Origin: Xestospongia muta
Taxonomy: Eukaryota > Porifera > Demospongiae > Haplosclerida > Petrosiidae
Direction of reading: 5' to 3'
Length of the DNA stretch: 64,000 nucleotides
Assembly (NCBI GenBank): GCA_963693285.1
Contig: OY848917.1
Location: 31,817,245 to 31,881,244, forward strand
The notes beneath the pieces were generated by a model. It did not search any database and had not been told where the DNA came from. It saw nothing but the letters and a program-made list of their open reading frames with translations. Shown one piece after another: positions 28,101-37,800 of the stretch. A program made the position numbers and the translations under genes. Positions within the stretch are counted from its first letter, which is position 1. Every line of letters starts with the position of its first letter.

Positions 28101-29341
28101 TTCAATGGAAGATGTTGCTGTTGCTGTTCTTGCTAAAGCTAATGTTATGGACGAAGATAACACTGAAATTGATGTCAAAGAGATTGTAGGAACTAAAGAT
28201 CCATTTCTTCTCATTGCTCCTTTGGTAACAAAAGCACTGTTCAATACAAGTAATGCTGAGTTACCAGTTCAAGATGACTATCTTCGACACATTCAAGATG
28301 CCTGTGGTGACACTTTTTTATCATCTGTCGAATGTACTCATATCGCTATAAAGGAGTACTGTAGCAGTTTGAGTGTCTTTGCTGGACGTAATCCTTTGGT
28401 AAGTGAATATACTATTATTTGTTTACTTTTTGTGTACATGTAACAATGTACATGTAGTTTTAATTTTGAACATTATCTTATTGTACTGCTCTATCTACAT
28501 CATGTACAGGATCTTGCCTCCTCTTCTTTAACTGATGATGACATTGAACTTGACTCTAAATCATTTGTTAAGAAAACATGTCAAAGTTTGTTAAGTTTGT
28601 TCGCTTATGTTTTAATTCTGTGTTTTTTTCCTAGGTTCTCCTAAAGCAGGAGAAGCTGTTAATTCAAGTACTCCATTTTCAAGTAATTAATTATGAATAG
28701 TTAATTGTTATTAGTCACATTGTCATTTCTCATATAATATAGGGACATCAAATGATACTACTGATTCATCTTGTTTTAATACAGCAGTAGAAAGTATATT
28801 AGGTAAGACTACTAATCTTTATTGTATAGTATTGCATATTGTTCAAGTATACACAGAGTTATATGATATAATTTCAGACAGCCATTTATTACACAGTACA
28901 TCCTATTGTCCTAAGTATATACTCTAAGGCTAAAGTAGCTAATACAATATATCTCTTAGCATATTACTATATTTTTCTGTTGAGGTCATGTTATTGTTAA
29001 CAGCATTATATCATAGTAATGATGTATTTTTATCTTTAGAAAAAGAACCTAAAAAAGTTCATCTTCAACGTGTCCTTGGTCCTTTTCAACATAAATGGAG
29101 AGCAATTGGAGAAGCCTTGGAAATACCAAATGGAACAATCAAATCTATTGATCATGATGCACGTTACGATGATAGTAATAAGCTTTCTGAAGTCTTGCAG
29201 ACCTGGATTGATACACAACCATCTGACGTGACCTGGAGGAACCTTATTGATGTCATTACAGAATATCCTGTCAATGAACCAGGTCTAGCCAAGACTATAC
29301 CAGACTTCTTAGCAAATCCAAAGATATCTTCTAAATACTGA
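13187..29341 (+). CDS. Gene A: ankyrin-Roc-COR-Death protein (DAPK-like, no kinase), 17 exons
   Basis: Exons: 13187-13210, 14711-14806, 15575-15673, 16847-16951, 18087-18185, 20615-20713, 21598-21696, 23421-23519, 23721-23819, 24020-24118, 24705-24803, 25400-25498, 26329-28398, 28510-28585, 28635-28682, 28743-28802, 29040-29341 (TGA). All junctions are GT-AG and the frame stays open for about 1223 aa. Exon 1 gives MSGPSMKL (an in-frame ATG also lies at 13181). Exons 2-12 each encode one ankyrin repeat; exon 13 starts with a last repeat and then the Roc GTPase and COR regions; exon 17 is a Death domain. The order ankyrin-Roc-COR-Death matches the C-terminal part of DAPK1, but no kinase exon is found upstream. 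The likely role is a cytosolic scaffold or GTPase switch in death or stress signalling, inferred from domains. Exons 2-13 are in phase 0, so repeats can be added or lost without frame damage. The most distal 5' exon assignment is supported by the same exon in gene B. Confidence 0.85.
13333..14205. mobile_element. A-specific insertion in intron 1 (unclassified)
   Basis: Copy B and the fragment at 29.8-30.4 kb share a different, short sequence at this point, so about 870 bp here is specific to A. A 10-bp direct repeat CACAGCGAGG lies near both ends (13347-13356 and 14172-14181). A GT microsatellite is near the left end. A hairpin is formed by 13729-13748 and 13808-13829 (AACGCATTC...GGAAACGTC and its inverse). 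The base composition is richer in GC than its surroundings. No protein is recognised. Confidence 0.5.
14711..18185 (+). CDS. Gene A ankyrin exons 2-5
   Basis: Four single-repeat exons of 96, 99, 105 and 99 bp. Typical ankyrin residues are visible: LYLAACTGNLDVI, TLLHYAAYHG with GADPNIQD, TPLYRSC with LLLQGGA, and TPLYIACYND with LLDHG. The 105-bp exon has a two-residue insertion in the turn before the second helix. Each is matched by an equivalent exon in gene B. Confidence 0.88.
14917..15318. mobile_element. pogo/Tigger-like MITE in intron 2 of gene A
   Basis: The segment is absent from the matching intron of gene B. It starts TAGTGGAACCTCCAATAATG and ends with the imperfect inverse (...TTTAGAGATTCCACCG), flanked by TA on both sides. 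GTGGAACCTC-type ends with TA duplication are typical of pogo/Tc1-mariner elements. It does not encode a transposase. Confidence 0.65.
19069..19360 (-). CDS. PHD-finger protein, last two exons (copy A, partial)
   Basis: Minus-strand exons 19360-19285 and 19235-19069 join in phase (GAGAG/GTAATT donor, CTGGCAG acceptor). The last exon encodes C-x3-NC, then WVKCDYCGEWFHQVCIGL, and ends FFCDKCQ before the stop. This is the Cys4-His-Cys3 pattern of a PHD zinc finger, a reader of histone tails in host proteins that also caps several transposon proteins. It lies antisense inside an intron of gene A. More upstream exons are likely: a related donor sequence occurs at 19,385-19,395, but I could not fit it in phase. 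Confidence 0.6.
20615..21696 (+). CDS. Gene A ankyrin exons 6-7
   Basis: Two 99-bp exons. Exon 6 is of the 'EGKTPLYVASEGG' subtype that is amplified in gene B. Exon 7 (DGRTPLHIACSNGHDKVV) is the same subtype as exon 5, showing that repeats were copied as exon-intron units, since flanking intron sequences match too. Confidence 0.88.
21945..22170. repeat. Degenerate 'TAGGACC' repeat cluster
   Basis: About eight scattered copies of GGACCA/TAGGAC in both orientations lie within 220 bp of the intron after exon 7. It looks like a decayed foldback element. No borders or duplication could be fixed. Confidence 0.3.
23421..24803 (+). CDS. Gene A ankyrin exons 8-11, tandem exon array
   Basis: Four near-identical 99-bp exons of the 'TALYVAAENNHTDIALLLIE' subtype. 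The first three recur every 300 bp together with their introns, so they form a tandem array with a 300-bp unit. Exon 11 is spaced farther because a MITE (24238-24542) lies in the intron before it. The shared IALLLIE helix differs from the usual LLLEHGA consensus. Confidence 0.88.
24238..24542. mobile_element. MITE with long terminal inverted repeats
   Basis: About 70 bp at each end are inverted copies (left AAATGTTACAACAGTTTGTT; right, reversed, AAATGTTTCAACAGTTAGCT). The centre also has an inverted pair around AGGCCTG. It sits in the intron between exons 10 and 11 of gene A, while the neighbouring 300-bp array units lack it. It has no coding capacity. The left and right ends could pair in an RNA transcript. 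Confidence 0.75.
26329..28398 (+). CDS. Gene A exon 13: last ankyrin repeat, Roc GTPase and COR region
   Basis: This 690-codon exon begins with an ankyrin half (SGNTPLHDACSIGSVDAIKF). A P-loop follows, GNTTSGKSS (about protein residues 452-460), then a switch II/G3 motif DLAGHREYY (about 508) and a G4-like LIGSRLDEL (about 577-585). G4 has R-L-D in place of the usual N/T-K-x-D, as is common in divergent Roc domains. The downstream part has the COR-type signature LPSEMSVLLEFL, then LSDKGLILFL and SWIVINRAALLSEI. Together these place the protein in the ROCO family, closest in layout to DAPK1. Residues for Mg and nucleotide binding (K-S of the P-loop, D and G of G3) are present, so GTP binding is plausible. 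Confidence 0.88.
29040..29341 (+). CDS. Gene A exon 17: C-terminal Death domain
   Basis: About 100 residues in which W-R-A-I-G-E-A-L-E-I is followed by I-x2-I, an acidic linker, VLQTWIDTQ, and TWRNLIDVI. This is the helix 2-3-5-6 core of a Death domain with the conserved W before the A-x-x-L-x-I helix. The domain ends near the TGA. Exons 14-16 form a low-complexity serine/threonine/aspartate linker between COR and Death. The location at the extreme C-terminus is as in DAPK1. Confidence 0.85.
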
Positions 29342-29511
29342 ACATTTGTATTTTTTGATTTGTTCTTCTTTTGATATAGTAATTAGTTTGTATTCCATTT
29401 TTATCTTGATGGTACACCCTATGTTCTTATTATTATCATTGACTGCATGGAAACATAAGAAGGCAACTATCTGCTACATGTAATTAAAACATGTCCAGTT
29501 TGTCACAGTAG

Positions 29512-29818
29512 ATCAGTAACAGCTGGTATTAATGCAGATACCTTTACAAGCCATGAAATAGGGAATATTGTCCTCTACAACCTTATTGGTGATAGAGAAT
29601 ATTATAGTAGCCATGCTGCTGTCCTGAAAAATCTTACATTCACCTCACCTGTGCATGCTGTATTTTTGATCTTTTTCAACATTATTAATGCCATTGAAAT
29701 AATGAAACATCAGCAAAGGAAAGAAAAGTTCAAAACAATTCCAACTTATTGTCAATGGGGGTCAACTTGATGAGCTGACTACTAGCTTGGATCCAATACA
29801 TGAATTAATGGATGAAGT
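29512..29818 (+). pseudogene. Decayed Roc-domain fragment
   Basis: Closely matches gene A exon 13 from about 26,666 to 27,002 (GTAACAGCTGGTATTAATGC onward), but with small deletions, frameshifts and a damaged G3 motif (asparagine for the key aspartate). It begins only 170 bp after the Death-domain stop of gene A and is cut off abruptly at about 29,820. It is the relic of another ankyrin-Roc gene between A and B. Confidence 0.8.
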
Positions 29819-29821
29819 AAA

Positions 29822-30404
29822 AATGATATGATGACTCTAACATTAGTACTTGATATTGAGAAGATATTGGACATACTAACTATGAGAATAAGTACATATT
29901 GTAATAATTAATAAATTGACTTTTTATGATCAATTTAATTTTGACATACAACAGTTGATAATGAATTCCTATAGTATTACTAATTAACATTTTTGGAGGT
30001 GTAGTTTCTTCATGCAATGAGAAAGAAAAGAAGTCCTTAAAAAGATAAATGTCTGAGCCATCTATGATACTGGTAGGTGACTACAGTATATATATGTGTG
30101 TTGTGTTAATAATATAAACCATTAACTGATCCTAGTATATGTGACTGTAGACTATAGCTATGACTATAGTAGATAGACAGACATTGTTATATAATGATAG
30201 TATATACTTCAATGTTAGTATGATTGAGTTCACAGGTTGACACTGTGTGTGTATGATACAAGTAATGGTACATTAAACTAGTCCTGACAATAAACACACT
30301 GTGATATTAGGTCTATAGTGTAGAGGTAGAGTCAATGATTACTACATGTAGTATTAGATAACTTTAATAGTTACATAGAACAATAGAACAATAATATATA
30401 GAAA
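29822..30404 (+). pseudogene. Orphan first-exon segment at the duplication junction
   Basis: Repeats the region around the first exon (12,967-13,332 plus 14,210-14,268 in A; 34,583-35,165 in B). It includes an ATG-containing exon at 30049-30072 with its GTAGGT donor, but no following ankyrin exons. Its right end is joined directly to a copy of position about 8,478. Confidence 0.8.
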
Positions 30405-30409
30405 TAAAG

Positions 30410-30544
30410 CTTGGTGCTTCCAAAAAGGTCAACCTTCTGCCAAAAACTGATATTCTCTTGTTTCGTGGTCAAAGTCTCTACAAAGAAACAACAGAAAAAG
30501 TGATACAGATATCTTATTTGTTTGATATATCATTGAAGACTTAG
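30410..30544 (+). pseudogene. 3' tail of the NC-motif gene (duplication remnant)
   Basis: About 43 final codons plus TAG are repeated from 8479-8611 with essentially silent change. The N-terminal three quarters, including the NC motif, is missing, so this is a non-functional truncation made by the duplication breakpoint. Confidence 0.85.
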
Positions 30545-31361
30545 TTTTTCTTATACAGTTTGGCAATGACTAGTATCTTAAGTTGCTTACACTGTAACTG
30601 AATAGCTACGAGATCACTATATCAGTAGATTATATATATATATATATATACAGATAAGCTAGACACTTTGTGATTTTGTAATAAGTATAGTCATTACAAA
30701 TATGGTACACATTATACTTTTCATGTCAAGTTACAATCAGAAACTGATCTTAATTATAACACTATTGGGTAATTGGCGGTCACTTGGATTGAATACATGC
30801 CTACAAAGTACATCTATTGTTGAAAAGCATGTACAACAATGGTGTTATGGTTACTAATTAGCAGTTCATACAGTTACACAAGCTGAATGGGAATGCATGT
30901 ACATGTGGTTAGGAGGGCTTCCATTCAGAAACTATTGAGAAGTATACTATACAGTTCCTGAGATTTTCTTGGAAGAAGACAATAGATCAATGGAAACTGG
31001 TGGCCATGGAGAAATGTGTGTATGGTAAATATCTGGTAAAGGAAGGATAGACATGATTTAACCGTTCCATTGAGGTTGATGTTATAAGAATCTACTAAGA
31101 CTTGAAGGGTTTCATCAGTAGCATAAACTATATTTTTCTTAACTTCACCATCTTTTGCTAGTAGGAATCGAGGAAGAGAATGAGGTAGGTTTTTCTATTA
31201 TGACAAAGATTGGGTCAAATAAAAAGAAATGCTATATAGCATTCATGGAGTAAGCTCTTCAGACCCTTCATCAGGAGATAAATTCTCTATTTCTTAATGA
31301 TATATTGCTAGAACATGTGTTACTTGATCTTTTACACATAGTAACTATTCCCTTATCAACC

Positions 31362-31565
31362 TTAATCTTGACTTGGATAATGTGTATGATCAACATTCTT
31401 CTTAACTAGTGAACTTCCTTTTATAATTACAGATCCAATGCACGTTCTGTTGACAGCACACCTCCAGTAGATTCTACAACCATCATTCTTTCTATTAACT
31501 ACTAGGTACTTATATCCATTTAGAATAAGAGCTGGGGATCCTCTAGCTGTAGAAGTGAACTCCAT
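31362..31565 (-). CDS. FLYWCH-type zinc-finger exon (copy B)
   Basis: Equivalent of the exon at 9398. It starts at ATG 31565 and keeps the finger cysteines and the H-T-H, with only a few replacements such as R-T-C for R-M-C. The frame ends two codons earlier than in copy A. The acceptor has changed from TTCTAG to a less clear form, so splicing may be altered. Confidence 0.55.
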   Translation of the reverse strand: MEFTSTARGSPALILNGYKYLVVNRKNDGCRIYWRCAVNRTCIGSVIIKGSSLVKKNVDHTHYPSQD

Positions 31566-31619
31566 GGCTTCTAGAGGATAACTGAAGGATGTAACTAATA
31601 CATGATGCTTTAAGAACAC

Positions 31620-34600
31620 AACAGTTTAATTACAAAGAGTATTTCAAGTGATACCTTATATAGCAGAGTGATACATGTAGAAAAATGAGAGTAGGTGAAA
31701 TAAGATGTAGACAAAGTGAGAAGGACCCTTATATTAAATACTTTATACAGTTTGATTTGGTATATGTGTATATTCTGCTCAAGTTCTGAATGAACACTAA
31801 CATGTAAAGAGTATTATAACTTGAATAGGAATGAGCTAGAAAGATATGGTTTGTAGTATTCAAATTAATAATAGCAATAGTTAGCTCTAACATCAACACC
31901 ATCAAAACCATATTAATCTATATTATATCATTGAGGAACGTTTCCAATTATTATATCTTAACATTATATCATGATAGGATGTAGAGGAAAGAAATGTTAA
32001 AGTGACACATTATAAACTCAGGAATACAAGCACTAATATTCAAGTCATACTTTTGGTGTGTACAATGGGAGATGCAAGAGACAGGCATCTAATAGGCTTT
32101 GTCTAATACGCAGTACCAGATGGAAATTAATTTAATTTTATTCCTGTACTGTGAATTACTCCTCATCTCTGTATATATGTTTTAGACAGCAGATAATAAG
32201 TATATTGACAGTATAATAAAGTGCCAAATTGCATATTACATATAAGGATTGTCATATATTATAGAAAGGTATGACCAACATTGTGTTAATTGAATAAGTT
32301 ACATAATGTATTTAGTATTGTACTGATTAATTTTGATTTGTAAGTTATAGTGTAAGAATGTAATTAAATATAATTGCTTTGAAAGTGTCAATATCAACAG
32401 TCAAATGTTAAGTATTACTACTAACAGAGTGAATAGAAATGATAGAAGATAGTAATAAGTGAACTAGTCTAGGAAAATTTTTAAAGTATTAACAAGATTA
32501 TAGTGTACAGGTATTATCTGTTCATATTGAGAATGACAGTTGTTTAATGGATTTCCAGAGAATGTCATTGACCTGCCTTGGGTGTGTTGTTGTACTTGCA
32601 ATTTTTTTCACAAGTTATATTCAAAGATTTATGATTCTTGCAGCTGTCTCTTCTTAATCTATCCTAATTTTATTATTAAAAGTATTTTCACCAGTTTTTT
32701 AAAGTTATATTTCTGGTGAAGCTTGAGAACATCTGTGTAAGTGTTTATTAATTATATGCAAATATGTGATGTCAAGTAGAATGTGAAGAACAATATTCAC
32801 TTTAGATGAGATTTCTAGTTTGTGACTTCCCTAAATAGCTAGAGCTCTAGTTTTAATTATAAATTGGTAGATTGCAAGGCCTTTGATTGCTACAAACCAT
32901 TTTTTCTAGCTCATTCCTAACCAGAGTTATGACATTAAGTTAGTGTTCATTGTCAACTTATAATACGTCTAAAAGGTTTATTATATTCCTCACTCTCATC
33001 AATAGACATAACTATATATAGTATTATAGACCCACTACTGATTTAGTAAGTAGTATAGTACAATATCAATATACAATAGGTCCAATATGAGAAACCATTA
33101 ATAGTCCTCCTAATTACTACAGTAGTACTGTTATGTATATCAATGTTTTTGTAGTGTTTATATAACATTGAACTTGTTATGTCTTCTAAACTAATTAAAA
33201 ACATAATTTATACTATAATTAGTTTATAGTATGATCTTAATACTACCAATGTATAATACATGTAATATCATTAGTATAAATTGTAAGTGTTCATTCGTAT
33301 TTACTAATATTGTTATTTAATACTAGCTGACATGTAACAACAAATAATATGATTTGGTCTATTCTAGTTTGGCATATCCCTTTTGAAGAGAAAGGGTCTG
33401 ATAATACTCAATAAAATTGTTGTACAAGACATAGGATTTCTAAAGTCCCATTTAGAGCAGAGATTGTCATAATGCTTGCCCTTTATACATGATGTAGTCT
33501 AAAATGGAATCTGAAAATTGTGAAGTGATTCACATTATAACTAAGAAAATGATATTTACCTAAAGACAGGATAGACTGAAGCTAATGTGTTATTTCTACA
33601 ATGTAATGTCAGCATTTTATAGAAAGAAACCATCTTAGTTTATTAGTTATACATTGTAATGTCATATCTGTCCACATGTAATTGCATGTGTCAAATGTAC
33701 AAACCTTACTATTATGTTTTACCAGAGTGCTTCTCCATGGAATGGGTGTGGCATGTGAGACTACATTTTATCTATTCTAGCTGCTCATAAACAAAGTATT
33801 ATATATATATAATATTATACAAGTATATATATATGGACGTGAAAAATGTAATCTACCAATTGTTTAGCTAAGGTTATTAGTAATTACATGACATATATAT
33901 AGTAGTAGATATTATAGAGTTTATTTATATAATGTAAACTATTATTACTACTAGCAAACATGAATGCACTGGAAAGTATCAAGAGTGTATATTATCACTA
34001 AATATGTAAAAGTGAGTATATGTCTGTGTTGTATAATATATTATCAATTACAATGTGTATTATTAATTGTATACAATGTACTGTTACCACAAACACTTTT
34101 AGTCACACACCACAAAACCACTAACATGTAAACAGATACTTATAAAGTACTTTATATAATAGAGTACTGATACATGTTATGATAGATACATGTACTTAGA
34201 GTACTTTATATATCTAGTACATGTATAGTACTGATCTCTCTCTCCTTAGACTAGAGAGTACATTATAACTCAATATTATATTATGACAAGTTAAAGTAAG
34301 TGACATAATATAAAATCAATATATCATAAGTTATTAACAAGATATTATTAAAATGATACTATCATATTAATATGAGACATAAGGTAGTAATGTCTAATAT
34401 AATGATATGTCCATTATAATGTATTAATAGAATACACTAATATATCATTATCAGTTCCTCTCTATTATATTAATATGATAAACTAGTCTAGTATTATATT
34501 ACTAGTAACTATATACTTTATTATCTATAATGGAAATGTTTTTACTTGTAGATATTGACAGTATATGATCTTAGACATCAAATGATATGATGACTCTAAC

Positions 34601-34804
34601 ATTAGTACTTGATATTGAGAAGATATTGGACATACTAACTATGAGAATAAGTACATATTGTAATAATTAATAAATTGACTTTTATGATCAATTTAATTTT
34701 GACACACAACAGTTGATAATGAATTCCTAAATTATTACTAATTAACATGTTTGGAGGTGTAGTTTCTTTATTCAATGAGAAAGAAAAGAAGTTCTTAAAA
34801 GATA
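31620..34804. other. Non-coding region upstream of gene B
   Basis: Counterpart of 9.6-13.2 kb in copy A, without the 10785 MITE and with a shorter TA run near 33,800. No coding sequence is seen. Confidence 0.5.
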
Positions 34805-37800
34805 ATGTCTGAGCCATCTATGATACTGGTAGGTGACTGCCATATATATATATGTGTGTTGTGTTAATAGTATAAACCATTAACTGATCCTAGTATATGT
34901 GACTGTAGACTATAGCTATGACTATAGTAGATAGACAGACATTGTTATATAATGATAGTATATACTTTAATGTTAGTATGATTGAGTTCACAGGTTGACA
35001 CTATGTGTGTGTATGATACAAGTAATGGTACATTAAACTAGTCCTGACAATAAACACACTGTGATATTAGGTCTATTAGTGTAGAGGTAGAGTCAATGAT
35101 TACTACATGTAGTATTAGATAACTTTAATAGTTACATAGAACAATAGAACAATAATATATAGAAATGGTCAGTTAATATGTAGTCTAACATATTGTATGA
35201 AAGATCATTGACACACACTTTGGATACCAGCCAAAGTGTTAATAATTTCATAACATACAAATAGTTTTAATTAGAATTCCTCACTAACTAATTAATACCA
35301 TAAATGATGTTATTAACTCTATAGTCTTATTATTTAATTATTGTCACTATATAACTGTCTACATGATGTTACATGATGTTCAAGTAAACTTGTATTATGT
35401 TAGTACATGTTATTATCAGTTAAATATTAGTAGATAAAACAGGAGTAGACTATGAGTAAAGTACATGTACATTATATACATGGATACATGTATTGATTAC
35501 ATATCATCTATGTTGTCTAGTAATATATATCTTTGATATATTTCTAAAATATACTACTATCAGTTATTTCATGTATAATGTGTATCTCTCTTTATATTAG
35601 GAGGAGTCTCTTTATGATGCAGCTGGTAATGGTGATCTTGATGTAATAAAGAGTGCCATAGAAGATGGTTCTGTTCATGTTAATGCTATATATAAAGATG
35701 ATGTAAGTACATGTCATATAATGAGACACTACATTGAAGTAAACTATAAATGATATCACAATTATCTGATCAACAGATCTATATTGTACATGTCACTGTG
35801 TTATATGAACCTGATGTATACAAATGGTATTATGTAATAGATACATGTCACATGTATAGCTTTAATACAGTGTCATTATATTGTATGATGTTTTTTCTGT
35901 CTTTTATTCAGGTGAGTGACACCATGTTACATTATGCTGCTTGTTGTGGACAGAATAATGTCATCAGTTATTTACTTGATATTGGTGCAGACCCTAATAT
36001 ACAGGATGTGGTGAGTATTTATAGATAATGTAATATATTATAGAGTATTCTAGTACATGTAATTATATTATAAATACATGATAAGTACATGTCTATTATG
36101 TTCCAAATTTTAGGTAGGTGTGGTTAATTTAGTTACCTTGCAAACTGACCAACAATTAAAATGTATTTTAACATGTTTTGAACACTAAACAGAATACAAT
36201 ATAAATATAACATGACTACATGAACAGAAATCAGTTAATATAGGTCTATAAATGAGATTATAACATATTATTCATGGACTAGTTCTAAGACTAGTTAATT
36301 ATAATCTTCTGTGATTGTGATACAGATTTAAGTAGAAAGATCTACTGATTATACTATTGTTACATGACTGTCCCATATCTAGAGAATTGTTTGAATTGAA
36401 ATATCAACTTTTAATTAAAGGGGTGTGTTTAACATAATGATATATTTTAATTGTTGTGGTTGAGCAACTATCTGCAAATTGCATGGAAATAAATCCCCCA
36501 TAAAAATTCATATCTTTATGTACATTTACCTTTGTTTTGTGCAGGATATATTATATGTCCTAATCACTATGTTTACTCAATACACATTCAACTGCTTTAA
36601 GGTTTATTTTAACAATTTATCTTGGTATTAATTTTAGCAGTTGCATAATATCTTTTATGATATTAAAATTTTAGTAATAGTTATAGTGATATTCACTAAT
36701 ATTCCTAAAATTAGTACAATTTACTAAAGACTAATATAATGTTAATATTTTACTTAAACACATAAACCTCAATGTTCTTATAATTTCAGTATCAAACATC
36801 TTCTTTCTACCAATTAACACAATAAACACTCATAATATGCTATATATATAATATCCTTCATCAGTCAGTGTATGTGATAAGGATAGTGCTGTGTGTTCTT
36901 TAACATTTAAAGCATCTCTCTTATTTTCTTGGATTTCTTAATGCTGACTTTGCAAAATTAACAAATATATTACACTTGTCATATCTCTTGACTCCACCTC
37001 CTTAATATGTAGTACTTATAATATATGTACTTGTATATACTAACAAATGTTAATATAATGTAAAAGTATTCATGATATATTATGTCTTTGATGTAAATAT
37101 TACTGTATATGTATATAGAATGGAGAAACACCATTGTATGCATCATGTGACAGTAATGAAGATTGTTCTAACTCGGTACAGTTACTGTTACAAGGTGGTG
37201 CTAGACCTGATATTGCTAATAAAGTAAGTTATCACAATGTCTACATCAGTGATGTGTCCATTACAGTGTCAATGTAATCAACTTCCATTACAATTACTGG
37301 ATCATTACATCATTACATCATTATCATTATAATCATCATTAGGTTACTTCAACAGTAATCAATTACAATTACAACTAGTTTTGTATAATTACAATTATCA
37401 TTACTACTATTAGAAATGTAAATGTAAATACATGATAATCAATAGACAATCACATATATTTAAATCAATGTTTTAATGTGTAAACATTGGAATCAATGAC
37501 ATCAATGTAGTACTAAAAAGTATTTTAATTCTAGTAGCAATGTTACATAACAAAACTTATTCCACAATGTTGTATAGTATTTGTCATAATGATGTGGTAT
37601 ATGTCCTCATCTTAACTATGAATTATTAATTACAACGACTATCTATTTTGAAAAGACCTGTACACTGTACATGGAATTTCTGTAATTATTTGTATAGTTT
37701 TGACACTATGTCTGCACTTGACTGGAAAGCTGAGATAAAGGTTATTGTTATGAGACTGTCCACACTTACAGTGAATTCCACCTCATAATACTATGTTCAC

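Noticed and set aside
7988..30544. A functional second NC-motif gene at 30.4 kb
   Set aside because: Only the last 43 or so codons are duplicated; the catalytic-like motif is missing.
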